DNA of 64,000 nucleotides from Candidatus Nitrososphaera gargensis Ga9.2 (GTDB lineage Archaea; Thermoproteota; Nitrososphaeria; Nitrososphaerales; Nitrososphaeraceae), in the NCBI RefSeq assembly GCF_000303155.1, contig NC_018719.1, forward strand, positions 62,001 through 126,000, in the 5' to 3' direction. The position numbers and the translations under genes are program-made. The number at the start of each line of letters is the position of its first letter. The first letter of the stretch is position 1. The notes beneath the pieces are model-generated. The model was not told where the DNA came from. It made no database searches and saw only the letters and a list, made by a program, of their open reading frames with translations. Positions 26,031-34,853 of this stretch are shown piece after piece.

Positions 26031-26495
26031 ATGGGAAGAATTGATGATTTAGACGTGAAAATTTTGAGTGAGCTTGCCCTGGACGCAAGCATTTCTGTCC
26101 CAAAACTTTCCAAGAAGATCAATGTCAATTCGTCAGTAGTTTACAGCAGGATAAAGCGCCTTGTCAAGCGCGGCCTTATCAAAAAGTTCACTATCGTGAT
26201 CAACGATGAAGCGCTCGGCTTTAACGTCAAGGCGCTCACCGGCATCAACATGGACTCAAAGCTCAGAGACAACGTTCTGAACGAGCTCTTCAAGATCCCT
26301 GAAGTGAGGGAGGTCGCAGAGGTCACGGGCAGGTTCGATGTCCTGGTGACGATGAACGCCCGCTCGCTTGACGAGATGCACCAGCTTATCTCTGAAAAGA
26401 TAGGCAGGATAGAAGGAGTGCAAAAGACAGAGACGTTCATTGAGATGCGCAAGACAAGCCGCGAGCTTGCCTACCCGACATCAATAGCCAAGTAA
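26031..26495 (+). CDS. Lrp/AsnC family transcriptional regulator
   Basis: The 154-residue protein has an N-terminal winged helix (IDDLDVKILSELALDASISV, then the recognition helix SSVVYSRIKRLVKRGLI, about 33-50). A C-terminal RAM/ligand domain (about 65-145) includes VREVAEVTGRFDVLVTMNAR. Lrp proteins form dimers and octamers and respond to amino acids or other small effectors. The ligand cannot be told from the sequence. It lies 41 bases before the haem O synthase gene in the same direction. Confidence 0.9.
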   Translation: MGRIDDLDVKILSELALDASISVPKLSKKINVNSSVVYSRIKRLVKRGLIKKFTIVINDEALGFNVKALTGINMDSKLRDNVLNELFKIPEVREVAEVTGRFDVLVTMNARSLDEMHQLISEKIGRIEGVQKTETFIEMRKTSRELAYPTSIAK

Positions 26496-26536
26496 TAATA
26501 TAAATAACAATCAGTTCAACTTACCCTCGCTGTCAA

Positions 26537-27430
26537 TTGACGACTCACCAGATAACTGTAGGCAGCCGGCTCAAGAACTATTACGAGCTCACAAAGCCCA
26601 AGATCTGGTACCTACTGGTTTTCACAGCTTTTGGAGCTGCCCTTACAGCATCGTTCCTCTTTGATAAGCCGATCGAGCCGCTTACTTGGCTACTGCTTAT
26701 AGGCGGAGTTGCTGCCGGCTCGGCAGCTGCTGACACGCTGACGGGGTACAACGATAGAGACATTGACGCAATAATGGACCGCACCAAGAACCGGCCCATA
26801 CCGTCGGGCAGGATATCGCCCAAGAACGCTCTTGCCTTTGGGCTTGTGCTTACAGCAATTTCGCTTGTATGCGCTTGGTTCATCAACATCTGGGCATTTG
26901 GCCTAATGGCCTTTGGGCTCTTTGACAACATCATCGTCTACAGCAAGTGGCTAAAGAGAAGAAGTCAATCAAACATCATCCTCGGCGGCTTTTCAGGTGG
27001 TGCACCAGCGCTAATTGGTTATGTAGCGGTAACTACTCAAAACATTGAGATAGGGCTAGTGATGGCAGGTCTGGTCTTCCTCTGGATACCAACCCACATC
27101 TGGAGCCTTGCGCTTCATGTGAAAAAAGACTACACAAAGGCCGGCGTGCCGATGCTGCCGGTGGTATCCAGCGAAAAGTCCTCAGTCAGGGTAATCGCCG
27201 GTACCACATTGATGATGGTAGTGTTCAGCATCCTGCCGTTCTTTTTCAACCAGATGTTTGGCATCATTTACCTTGCTACTGCGGCCGTCTTTGGAGCAGT
27301 CATGATAGCGCTTTCTGTGTGGCTTTTGGTAAAGCCCAGCGAAAAAGCATCGTGGACAGTGTTCAAGTTCTCAAGTCCCTACCTGACGGCGCTTTTCATC
27401 GCCTTCATGGTGGATGCCTTTTTCAAGTAG
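26537..27430 (+). CDS. ctaB: Protohaem IX farnesyltransferase (haem O synthase)
   Basis: The 297-residue membrane prenyltransferase (UbiA superfamily) converts haem B to haem O for terminal oxidases. The first Asp-rich motif is YNDRDIDAIMDRTKNRPIPS (about 70-89), with the CtaB pattern NDxxDxxxDR-xx-RPI. WIPTHIWSLALHVKKDYTKA (about 193-212) gives the second motif. Eight or nine hydrophobic helices span the rest. The start is TTG 26537. The last 60 bases overlap the convergent nep1 gene. Confidence 0.92.
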   Translation: MTTHQITVGSRLKNYYELTKPKIWYLLVFTAFGAALTASFLFDKPIEPLTWLLLIGGVAAGSAAADTLTGYNDRDIDAIMDRTKNRPIPSGRISPKNALAFGLVLTAISLVCAWFINIWAFGLMAFGLFDNIIVYSKWLKRRSQSNIILGGFSGGAPALIGYVAVTTQNIEIGLVMAGLVFLWIPTHIWSLALHVKKDYTKAGVPMLPVVSSEKSSVRVIAGTTLMMVVFSILPFFFNQMFGIIYLATAAVFGAVMIALSVWLLVKPSEKASWTVFKFSSPYLTALFIAFMVDAFFK

Positions 27431-28099
27431 AAACTTTTCGCATTCATACAGCACCCTTGCAATGACTACATGCGCTTCCAGACCGATGTCGCTTATCGAG
27501 TAGGTCAGGTTCAAAAGCCGGGTCGTGCTCTCGGAAAAGTGGCCCCTTGGGAACCCGCCTACCACGAACGCGCAGCAGCCATCATCAGCAAGGTTTTCAG
27601 CCACAGCCTTTTCCGCAGTGCCCTGGATGCCCGTTCTGGACAGGCCAATAACTCTGCTAGGCCTGATGGCATTCACCAAGTCTGCAAGCGTGCCGTCAGA
27701 AATTTCCATAAGGACCCTTCCTTCGTCACTTTTGATGACTTTGTCCCTGAACAGGCTCACCATCAGGCCCTCGAAGCGAAAGTACGACTTTGGGATCCGC
27801 AGGTTGTCGGCGATTGTGATCAGCCTGTCGTTTACCGTATGCACATAGACCTTCAGCATGCCTCTCAGAAAGAGTGGCGTTCCCAGAGCCTCCATCAGTG
27901 CAAAATGGACAATGTCCGGCCTGCCACGCCTGCCGTTGTCTTGCAATTTGCTCATGGCGGCATGATGGTAGCTCCTATCAAGCAGGGTTTCTGAAGGCTT
28001 TAATCCTAGCCTGCGAGCATGGTTTCGCACTGCGGGGTGGTTGATAATCTCGCAAGGCACGGTCTCTAGCGCGGCTTCTGCAATGATGAGCGTTGTCAT
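27371..28099 (-). CDS. nep1: rRNA pseudouridine N1-methyltransferase Nep1 (Emg1)
   Basis: The 242-residue SPOUT-class methyltransferase modifies a pseudouridine of 16S rRNA helix 35 and assists small-subunit assembly. Recognisable parts are LLDRSYHHAAMSKL (about 39-52), GRPDIVHFALMEALGTPL (about 59-76), the phosphate-loop KVYVHTVNDRLI, and the C-terminal knot FVVGGFPRGHFSE (about 186-198). The last residues extend past the usual end and are antisense to ctaB. The gene is transcribed divergently from nothing nearby; the next gene upstream on the same strand begins at 28557. Confidence 0.9.
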   Translation of the reverse strand: MTTLIIAEAALETVPCEIINHPAVRNHARRLGLKPSETLLDRSYHHAAMSKLQDNGRRGRPDIVHFALMEALGTPLFLRGMLKVYVHTVNDRLITIADNLRIPKSYFRFEGLMVSLFRDKVIKSDEGRVLMEISDGTLADLVNAIRPSRVIGLSRTGIQGTAEKAVAENLADDGCCAFVVGGFPRGHFSESTTRLLNLTYSISDIGLEAHVVIARVLYECEKFLLEKGIHHEGDEKRRQVGT

Positions 28100-28140
28100 C
28101 GTCGTTGTTATCGTATCTCTCGATACCGCCGGCCCGTATA

Positions 28141-28557
28141 TTAAGGAGTGTCGGCGGCGTATTTTGATAAAATTTCAGATTCTCTGGCGTGCACAAGCTC
28201 CTGCAGCTCCTTGATGCTCATATCAAGTGCTGCATCTGCCTCTTCCTTGCTCTGCCTGGCAACGATTATTTCGCCGGGCCCAAATTTCGCCTCCCTGATT
28301 TCAAGGGGCACCTTTGAATGCAGAAGCTCGCCAAGAAAGTCGTAGAGCGCTGGGAAGGTGGCGTTGTTTTCATAGACATAGGTCGTAGTCCCATTGCTGG
28401 ATAGAGTTTCCTCTTTTAGGGGAAATGAAAACGACGGAAGCGAGATCGAGTCGACTATGGTGCCGGCAATCTGCGCCAGCTCTGCGTTATTCTCGCCCCT
28501 TTTCAGCTCGGCATATTTTGCTGCAGCCCGCTCAAGCTCGTCAAGGTTGGTCAACAT
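28141..28557 (-). CDS. Conserved hypothetical protein, 138 aa
   Basis: The protein is acidic and mostly helical: a predicted helix at residues 1-35 (LTNLDELERAAAKYAELKRG), a central beta-like part (TTTYVYENNATFPALYDFLG), and a C-terminal helix (KEEADAALDMSIKELQELVH). There is no signal peptide or membrane segment. I do not recognise a family. Being 41 bases upstream of nep1 on the same strand, it may share its transcript and take part in ribosome assembly, but that is only context. Confidence 0.6.
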   Translation of the reverse strand: MLTNLDELERAAAKYAELKRGENNAELAQIAGTIVDSISLPSFSFPLKEETLSSNGTTTYVYENNATFPALYDFLGELLHSKVPLEIREAKFGPGEIIVARQSKEEADAALDMSIKELQELVHARESEILSKYAADTP

Positions 28558-28582
28558 CTGTAATGGTGTCCCAAATTAATTA

Positions 28583-28951
28583 ATGGTTGCAGCTATATGG
28601 TTTATCAGGCAGCATAGTGTTTTGCCTCCCATATTGGTCCGGCGGCAGACAAAAAAAGAGATTGCCAAAGAGCGCATCGACATACTTGTCAAAAGCGCTT
28701 TGAAGGAAAAGGACGAAGCGTTGGCTGCCCGGCAGGCGCAGCAGGCCAAAAAGATAGCGATGCGCTTCCGGGTCCGGCTCCCGTACGAGGCGCGGCAGCT
28801 CTATTGCAAAAAGTGCAAGGCGTTTATTGTGCCGGGCAGGGGCGCAAGGGTAAGGGTCGGCAGCAGGGCAAAAACGAGGGCTATCAGGATCACGTGCCTG
28901 CGGTGCGGTCACACCTACCGCAAGATCTTGGGGTGGAATAAGGATCTGTGA
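28583..28951 (+). CDS. rnp4: Ribonuclease P protein component 4 (Rpp21/Rpr2)
   Basis: The 122-residue protein has the Rpp21 pattern: an N-terminal helix KKEIAKERIDILVKSALKE, then the zinc ribbon CKKCKAFIVPG (about 74-84) and CLRCGHTYRK (about 107-116). It binds the specificity region of RNase P RNA with Rpp29. The true start may be an internal TTG/GTG near 28634-28640, since most homologues begin at the KKxIAKERI helix. The stop TGA (28949-28951) is part of the right end of the TnpB relic that follows, so the insertion abuts the last codon. Confidence 0.88.
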   Translation: MVAAIWFIRQHSVLPPILVRRQTKKEIAKERIDILVKSALKEKDEALAARQAQQAKKIAMRFRVRLPYEARQLYCKKCKAFIVPGRGARVRVGSRAKTRAIRITCLRCGHTYRKILGWNKDL

Positions 28952-28974
28952 ACCACCATGCCTTCAGGCATGGG
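28948..28974 (-). repeat. TnpB right-end hairpin overlapping the rnp4 stop
   Basis: Forward GTGAACCACCATGCCTTCAG continues to GGCATG, with stem CATGCC/GGCATG around TTCA. On the minus strand this is hairpin plus GTGGTTCAC, matching the ends at 1.9, 3.3 and 5.6 kb. The GTGA of this end contributes the rnp4 stop codon. Confidence 0.7.
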
Positions 28975-30114
28975 CTCTTCCTGCTTCATAGACTCCCATG
29001 CAATCTCTACAGGCGTAACTTCCCGCAGTCCCTGCGTTAGCAACAATTGCAAGTCTTTCTGTTTTTGATATTTCGACTTGCATTATAGTCCCGATCGATA
29101 GCAATGTGACACCTGTCACATCTGTGCGTCTTAACTGCGAGGGTTTTAGGTACTTTATTGCCGCACTTTGAACAGTCAATAGATGTATTCTTTGGGTTAA
29201 CCTCTAGTACCATCTTGGCCTTGTACTTCAGGGACTGTTTAAAAGTACGCCAACCTGAATCCAATATGTGCTTTGCAACCCTATGGTTCCTGACTAGATT
29301 TGGTGTACACAATCTCTCAAGAAATAATACTATTATATCATACCTGTCAGCATAATAACGCGATATCTTATGCAAAAAGTCTTGCACTTTCTAGCTATCA
29401 CTTCATGAAGCATTGCGACCCAGTTTTTGGTTTTTTCATAGTTCTTTGAACCTTTTTGCCTTCTGCATAACTTTCTTTGTGCCCTACATAATGGTTTTGA
29501 CATCCTTGTCCGAAAGAGAGGATTGTCTGCGAAATGATTATCTGAATCGTATACAAATTTTGTAATGCCGACATCTATTCTGACTGATCTGTTTGAGTGC
29601 ACAAATCTGAATATGGGCTTAGTATCGCAAGCTATGACCGCGTACCACCGGGCATTTTGTCTACAAATGGTTACTTGTTTGATGTTCGTCGGTTGCCTGT
29701 GCAATCGTATCTTAATGAAGCCAAGCTTGGACAGCCATAACAAAATCTGTCTGACCATGCTTTTCTAATCTAAAGCTAAACTGGTTATATACATGAACGA
29801 ATTGTACTTGTCATGAGTAAGATAATGGAGCCTGCCAACATTGTGACCGTTCTTTCTTAATACTGATATTGCTTTGATACTGGCCGCAACCTGCTTTGAC
29901 ACCATTTGCAACAGTTTGCTATAGTAGTTTCACAGCCATGGCTTCTGCTCCTTCAGCTCTGTGAGAGTATAGTATAGTTCATGTCATATTCAGAAGAAAA
30001 ACCATTGCTGACAAAATAGTTGTACACCCCCATGCAGCCATCAAGCGTCTCTTCAAGCTTTGTTTCTTGCTCGCGTGTTGGATAGAGACGATACTTGTAG
30101 TTGCACAAATGCAT
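28948..30114 (-). pseudogene. TnpB of the GIDVG lineage, frameshifted
   Basis: From ATG 30114 the minus strand reads MHLCNYKYRLYPTREQETKL, then ETLDGCMGVYNYFVSNGFSS, with frameshifts around 29800-29990. A second block (29333-29758) holds KIRLHRQPTNIKQVTICR and the catalytic RIDVGITKFVYDSDNH. The third block (29037-29387) has FLERL (Glu), CSKCGNKV and CDRCHIAIDRDYNASRNI (zinc finger and third box). The end MKQEEPMPEGMVVH runs into the right-end hairpin. It is a close relative of the copy at 3.3 kb but has at least two frameshifts. Confidence 0.85.
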
Positions 30115-30273
30115 TAAGGCATACTACCAGCCCACTATTTAACGACAATGTCACTCGAAGGAGAGGGAGGGTATTAGAGAGAGATATGGTGATAAAGAAA
30201 TTCGCCTCCAGGATACGAAGCTTATTTTCCCATGATAAGGATTTATAAGGGCTAGAGCGAACTTGCAAAATAC

Positions 30274-30729
30274 ATGGCCAAGGTTTACGATGTTCCGGCT
30301 GACGAGCTGATCGCCAAGCTAGCCGAACAGTTGAAGGACGACAAAAAGATAGTGCCCCCAGCTTGGTCCGCGTTTGTCAAGACAGGCTCGCACGCCACCC
30401 GAATTCCCCAGAACAAAGACTGGTGGTACGAACGGTGCGCTTCGCTCTTGAGAAAGATTTATCTTCATGGTCCTCTTGGAGTTGCCGACCTGAAAGTAGC
30501 TTATGGCGGCAGGAAGAAGGTTGGATACAACCTTGCCCACCACAGGGACGCAGGTGGCGCGATCATCCGCAAGGCGCTCCAGCAGCTGGAGGCGTCCGGC
30601 TACATTGTCAAGGTGCAGGGCAAGGGCAGGCTCATTTCAAGCGAAGGCATGAAAAAGATGGACAGGCTTGCTACCGAGATCCACAGAGAGCTGATAAAGG
30701 CCGCACCCCAGCTCCAGCGCTACGCGTAA
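30274..30729 (+). CDS. rps19e: 30S ribosomal protein S19e
   Basis: The 151-residue basic protein has the S19e signature: VYDVPADELIAKLAEQLK at the start, PPAWSAFVKTGSHATRIPQN (about 29-48), WWYERCASLLRKIYLHGPLG (about 50-69) and GKGRLISSEGMKKMDRLA (about 114-131). It binds the head of the small subunit and is needed for its maturation. A TATA-like TTTATAAGG lies about 33 bases upstream. The PDCD5-like gene follows by 16 bases, a conserved archaeal arrangement. Confidence 0.95.
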   Translation: MAKVYDVPADELIAKLAEQLKDDKKIVPPAWSAFVKTGSHATRIPQNKDWWYERCASLLRKIYLHGPLGVADLKVAYGGRKKVGYNLAHHRDAGGAIIRKALQQLEASGYIVKVQGKGRLISSEGMKKMDRLATEIHRELIKAAPQLQRYA

Positions 30730-30745
30730 TAATAAATAATGAACC

Positions 30746-31033
30746 ATGTCAGTTCCACAGCCACACCAGCCAAATGACGAGGAAGCGAGAAGGCGCGAAG
30801 CCGAGGCTGCGATGCGCCAGCGGGTTTTGCAGGTTGTCCTCGATTCGCAGGCGCGCCAGCGGCTTATGAACATCCGGCTCGTTAAGCCAGAGCTTGCCAC
30901 AGCCGTTGAAAACTACCTTATCAGCGCAGCGTCCTCTGGCAGGATAAACCGCCCACTGACTGACGAGGAATTGAAGCAGCTCCTCCTCCGCATCCAGCAG
31001 CCTAAAAAAGATTTCAAGATTGAAAGACGCTGA
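30746..31033 (+). CDS. DNA-binding protein of the PDCD5 (TFAR19) family
   Basis: The 95-residue helical protein starts with a charged flexible helix (DEEARRREAEAAMRQRVLQV) and continues with SQARQRLMNIRLVKPELATA and VENYLISAASSGRINRPLTD, the core three-helix bundle of PDCD5. It ends with the KQLLLRIQQPKKDFKIERR tail. Archaeal members bind double-stranded DNA, and the gene commonly sits beside S19e and other ribosomal genes. Its cell role in archaea is unsettled. Confidence 0.88.
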   Translation: MSVPQPHQPNDEEARRREAEAAMRQRVLQVVLDSQARQRLMNIRLVKPELATAVENYLISAASSGRINRPLTDEELKQLLLRIQQPKKDFKIERR

Positions 31034-31102
31034 TCTGAATGTTGTATTATGCCGGTTGGACATGAGTTAACTATTTAAGATCATGGAGGTGCTTGTGGCT
31101 CT

Positions 31103-32161
31103 ATGAAGGCAGCAGTATATCGAGAATACAGCAAGGATCCAACAAAGGTCGTCAAGATTGAAGATATTGACATTCCCAAGATTAAGCCAAATGAAGTTTT
31201 GATCAAAGTCGAAGCGGCAGCTTACAACTATAATGACCTTTGGGGTATCTGGGGCGAGCCAATCAAGATCCCATTACCACACATTTCTGGAAGCGATGTG
31301 GCCGGCACTATAGTTGAAGTAGGCTCAGACGTTCAGAAACTGAAGGTAGGCGATAGGGTCGTTTCTCATTCCAACTTGAGTTGTAGAGTATGCTATGAAT
31401 GCACTTCTGGAAGAGAATTTGATTGCAGTGACAGACTTGTCTGGGGCTTCCAGACAGGCCCACTCTGGGGCGGATTTGCCCAGTATACACACCTGCCCGA
31501 AGTTAATGTCGTAAAGATCGCGGATAATGTTTCGTTCAACGATGCAGCAGCTGTTTCCATGGTGGGCATGACCTCGTGGCACATGCTTGTTGGAAGGGCC
31601 AAGATAAAGCCAGGTCAGCTTGTCCTAGTCATGGGCGGAGGCTCTGGCGTTGGAATGGTAGGTATCCAGATCGCTAAACTCTACAACTGCACAGTCATTG
31701 CTACAGCAGGCAACAAGGACAAGATGGACAAGTGCCTAGAGATAGGTGCTGATTATGTTGTCAACCATAGAGAAGCCGACTGGTACAAGAAGGTGCGTGA
31801 AATCAACAAAAAGCTTGGGCAACCGGGAGTTGACGTCGTCTTTGAGCACATCGGCAAGTCTGTCTTCCCGCAGGAAGTTGCGCTGCTCAAGATGGGAGGC
31901 ACGCTTGTTGCGACTGGCGCAACTACTGGCTACGACTCGACGATCGACCTGCGCTACCTGTTCTTCAGGGGCACGAACCTGCTTGGCTCCACGCAGGGCA
32001 CCAAGGCAGAGCTTGAAGATGTGATGTACTGGGTCAGCAAGGGCAAGATAAAGCCGGTCATCGACACGATCTTGCCGTTCTCTGACATGGTCCAAGGCCA
32101 CGTCATGATGGCTGGGGCCCAGCAGTTCGGCAAGATATTGACCACTCCGCAAAAGCTCTAA
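31103..32161 (+). CDS. Medium-chain zinc-type dehydrogenase/reductase, Ccr-like
   Basis: The 352-residue MDR protein begins with a GroES-like domain with HISGSDVAGTIVEVGSDVQK (about 53-72) and four structural-zinc-like Cys positions partly kept (SCRVCYECTSGREFDCSD, about 92-109). A Rossmann domain carries VLVMGGGSGVGMVGIQIAKL (about 174-193). WGFQTGPLWGGFAQYTHL resembles crotonyl-CoA and acryloyl-CoA reductases of this superfamily. An acryloyl-CoA reductase of the 3HP/4HB cycle is therefore possible, but a quinone or alcohol dehydrogenase cannot be excluded. The CitE-like gene follows by 27 bases, suggesting an operon. Confidence 0.8.
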   Translation: MKAAVYREYSKDPTKVVKIEDIDIPKIKPNEVLIKVEAAAYNYNDLWGIWGEPIKIPLPHISGSDVAGTIVEVGSDVQKLKVGDRVVSHSNLSCRVCYECTSGREFDCSDRLVWGFQTGPLWGGFAQYTHLPEVNVVKIADNVSFNDAAAVSMVGMTSWHMLVGRAKIKPGQLVLVMGGGSGVGMVGIQIAKLYNCTVIATAGNKDKMDKCLEIGADYVVNHREADWYKKVREINKKLGQPGVDVVFEHIGKSVFPQEVALLKMGGTLVATGATTGYDSTIDLRYLFFRGTNLLGSTQGTKAELEDVMYWVSKGKIKPVIDTILPFSDMVQGHVMMAGAQQFGKILTTPQKL

Positions 32162-32188
32162 AAACCCTCCCTTTCTTCACTCTTTTGT

Positions 32189-33058
32189 ATGATGTTCCGA
32201 AGCCTGATCTTTGTCCCCGGCAACAGCACCCGCTTTGTTGAAAAGGCCAAGATGCTACAGGCAGACATCATCTGCTTTGACCTTGAAGACTCAGTGCCAG
32301 CCAACGAAAAAGACGCCGCTCGCAAGATAATAGCCGACGCGATTTCGCGCAGGCAGGAATACGGCAGGCCGGTGTACATAAGGACAAACTCGCCCGAGTC
32401 GGGGCTGGTAGCTCTGGACCTCAAGGCGGCCGTGCGCAAGGGCGTCGATGGCATAGTGATACCCAAAGTCAACGACGCACAGGAGGTCTCCAAGATAAAG
32501 AAGCAGGTGGCGGCGCTGGAAAAGGAGAGAAAGACAGGAGGCAAGGTAGCACTGATGCCTTCAATTGAAACTGCAAGGGGCGTGGTGAACGCTTACCAGA
32601 TTGCAGGCGCAGACGAGCGGGTAAACGCGCTCGTGTTTGGCGTGTTTGACTTTCTGCACGATATGCGGCTTGATTACGACGAAAGCGACCCGGCAGGCTA
32701 TGCATACGCCCGGGCCAAAGTGCCGGTTGACGCAAGGGCGGCAGGCGTGCACGCGATAGATGCGATATGGCAGAAAGTCGACGACGCTGACGGCCTTGTC
32801 AAGGACGCCACGGTTGCAAAGCGCCTCGGGTACTCTGGCAAGAGCATAATCCATCCAAGCCAGATAGAGCCTGTGCACAAGGTCTTCCTGCCAAGCAAGA
32901 ACGAGATCGAGTGGGCAAAGAAGGTGGTGCAGGCGCTTGGTGACGCGATGGAGAAGGGAAGCGGCAGGGGCGCGGTAAGGCTCGAAGGCAGGATGATAGA
33001 CGCGGTGCACTACAAGCAGGCAAAGGCCATTCTGGATGCGGCGGCAGGCGGCAGCTGA
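32189..33058 (+). CDS. HpcH/HpaI aldolase-citrate lyase family protein (CitE-like)
   Basis: The 289-residue TIM-barrel lyase starts RSLIFVPGNSTRFVEKAKML and has DIICFDLEDSVPANEKDAAR (about 25-44) with conserved acidic residues. IPKVNDAQEV (about 90-99), MPSIETARGVVNAYQIA (about 118-134) and SGKSIIHPSQIEPVH (about 216-230) complete the family pattern. Members cleave malyl-CoA, citramalyl-CoA or citryl-CoA using Mg2+. The acyl group here is unknown. Pairing with a reductase of CoA thioesters suggests acyl-CoA metabolism. Confidence 0.85.
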   Translation: MMFRSLIFVPGNSTRFVEKAKMLQADIICFDLEDSVPANEKDAARKIIADAISRRQEYGRPVYIRTNSPESGLVALDLKAAVRKGVDGIVIPKVNDAQEVSKIKKQVAALEKERKTGGKVALMPSIETARGVVNAYQIAGADERVNALVFGVFDFLHDMRLDYDESDPAGYAYARAKVPVDARAAGVHAIDAIWQKVDDADGLVKDATVAKRLGYSGKSIIHPSQIEPVHKVFLPSKNEIEWAKKVVQALGDAMEKGSGRGAVRLEGRMIDAVHYKQAKAILDAAAGGS

Positions 33059-33120
33059 TAAGGAAGGGCGCGTGCACGCGTTTCCAGTGAAGAAGCATGT
33101 GTAGAAAAAATAGTGCTTTG

Positions 33121-33149
33121 TGCACCATTTCACGCACGAAAATGGTGCA
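33121..33149 (+). other. Perfect 10-bp stem hairpin downstream of the CitE-like gene
   Basis: TGCACCATTT (33121-33130) and AAATGGTGCA (33140-33149) pair around a nine-base loop. No T-run follows directly. It could be a processing or termination structure. The rest of 33059-33565 shows no gene that I can support. Confidence 0.45.
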
Positions 33150-33565
33150 GTTTACATGCGCGCTTTCAGTCCCGACTTGCTTAAAGGAACTTTATTTTCG
33201 GCTCTGTGAAATTGTCGGTAGTATTGCGTTTCTAAAAGTGATGTCAAAAATTGGCTGCCGCATATGGTTATCGACAACAGACACATGTCTTTATTAAGAC
33301 AAATTCACAATTATTTAGATGCAAACGTATGGCATTCGAGTTTTGAGCAGATATAGCAAACTTTCTATTGGCATTAGAGAACTGGAAAGAGAAGAAGAAA
33401 AAGAAACAAGAGGAATCCAAAACAAATACTGACTAATTGGCAAGTTTGCTAGCGTTCTGTATCAGCGTTAATCTGCCTATTATTCTTGGTTTTGTCGCAT
33501 GGCAGCACAACAGGAAAAATCTATTTTCGCAAATATTCATATAAAGTAGGACAAGTCAGAAAAGC

Positions 33566-34795
33566 GTGGTTGAAGTTTTTGAGCTTGTTATCCGCGATTT
33601 TGCAGTTATCATGATCGTCGCATCTGCCATGGCTCTGCTTTCCTACAAGCTCAAGCAGCCTATGGTCATTGCATACATTGCAGCAGGCATGATAATAGGC
33701 CCGCACACGCCGCCATTCAGCCTGATCACTCAGATTGAAGTTCTGGAACTGTTTGCAGAGATCGGGGTCGTGCTCTTGCTCTTTGTAGTAGGCATGGAGT
33801 TCCCGATTGAAAAGCTGCGAAAAGTGGGGAGAAAGGCTTCAGTCATCGCAGCGGCAGAAGCATCAGGGACCTTTATGGCCGGCTATGCCGTCGGGCAGAC
33901 AATGGGATTTTCATTCTATGACAGCCTGTTTGTTGCGCTTGCGATCTCTGTTACAAGCACAGTCATTGTCATGCGGGTGCTAGAAGAGCTAAAAATGATA
34001 AAGGCAGAGGCATCTTCGCTCATCCTCGGCGTGGCAATAATTGAAGACATTATAATCATCTCGATGCTGGCCATACTGCAGTCGATAGCCTCCACGGGAG
34101 ACCTCTCATTTGTAGAAATCGGGGCCTCTGTAGGAATAGTTCTTGCGTTTATTGCAGGCGCGCTGCTGCTAGGCTCAAAGACGGTTCCAAAGTTCATCGA
34201 CCTCATTGGCAGGACAAACCAGCAAGACGTGCTCGTTGTGGCCATGCTGGGCGTAGCGTTTGGGATGGCGTTTATCGCATTTGAGCTTGGCATATCTGTG
34301 GCAGCTGGCGCGTTCTTTGCAGGCGTCCTGATAGCCGAGTCCAAGATGCACTCTGTCTCTGCCATATTGGCGACTCCGATCAGGGACATGTTTGCCGCGC
34401 TGTTCTTCATATCGATAGGCGCGCTGATGGATATCTCACTGCTTCCTCTCTTCATAATTCCGGCGCTTATTCTGGTAGCCGTCTCGTTTGCAGCAAAATT
34501 CATTACGGTCTGGAGCGCTGCAAGGGCTCAGGGGTTCAACAAGCTAACATCGATGAGGGCAGGCTTTGGCCTGTCAGCTTCGGGAGGCGAGCTGGCGCTT
34601 GTGACGGCCAAGGGAGGAGCAGACGTGGGGGCAACAAGCGCGTTTTTGCTTCCAATGATTGGAGCGATGACGATAATTACGACGTTCATTTCTCCATATG
34701 CGATAAAGTTTGGATGGAAGTTTGCGGAGAAATGGAAGCCGCAAGGAGAGGAGGAAGGCACGGCAGCCCAGGCGCAAGATAAGGAAACAAAATGA
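33566..34795 (+). CDS. Cation/proton antiporter, CPA2 (KefB/NapA-like) family
   Basis: The 409-residue protein has about 12 hydrophobic helices. Typical CPA2 landmarks are QPMVIAYIAAGMIIGPHTPP (about 30-49), ELFAEIGVVLLLFVVGMEF (about 60-78), and LGVAIIEDIIIISMLAIL (about 154-171) with the ion-binding acidic pair, here IED where many members have DD or ND. AFELGISVAAGAFFAGVLIAES (about 232-253) also fits. It lacks the C-terminal TrkA domains of KefB; a charged tail ends the protein. The start is GTG 33566. It exchanges Na+ or K+ for protons. Confidence 0.85.
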   Translation: MVEVFELVIRDFAVIMIVASAMALLSYKLKQPMVIAYIAAGMIIGPHTPPFSLITQIEVLELFAEIGVVLLLFVVGMEFPIEKLRKVGRKASVIAAAEASGTFMAGYAVGQTMGFSFYDSLFVALAISVTSTVIVMRVLEELKMIKAEASSLILGVAIIEDIIIISMLAILQSIASTGDLSFVEIGASVGIVLAFIAGALLLGSKTVPKFIDLIGRTNQQDVLVVAMLGVAFGMAFIAFELGISVAAGAFFAGVLIAESKMHSVSAILATPIRDMFAALFFISIGALMDISLLPLFIIPALILVAVSFAAKFITVWSAARAQGFNKLTSMRAGFGLSASGGELALVTAKGGADVGATSAFLLPMIGAMTIITTFISPYAIKFGWKFAEKWKPQGEEEGTAAQAQDKETK

Positions 34796-34853
34796 TCTAC
34801 TCCTCTTCCCCATCATCATAAAGAAAAGAAGGGCGTTAATGATTTGCTGTCAG

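Noticed and set aside
33319-33432. 37-residue ORF (MQTYGIRVLSRYSKLSIGIR and following)
   Set aside because: Short, no ribosome site or recognisable domain, low-complexity Glu/Lys end. Not enough to call a gene.
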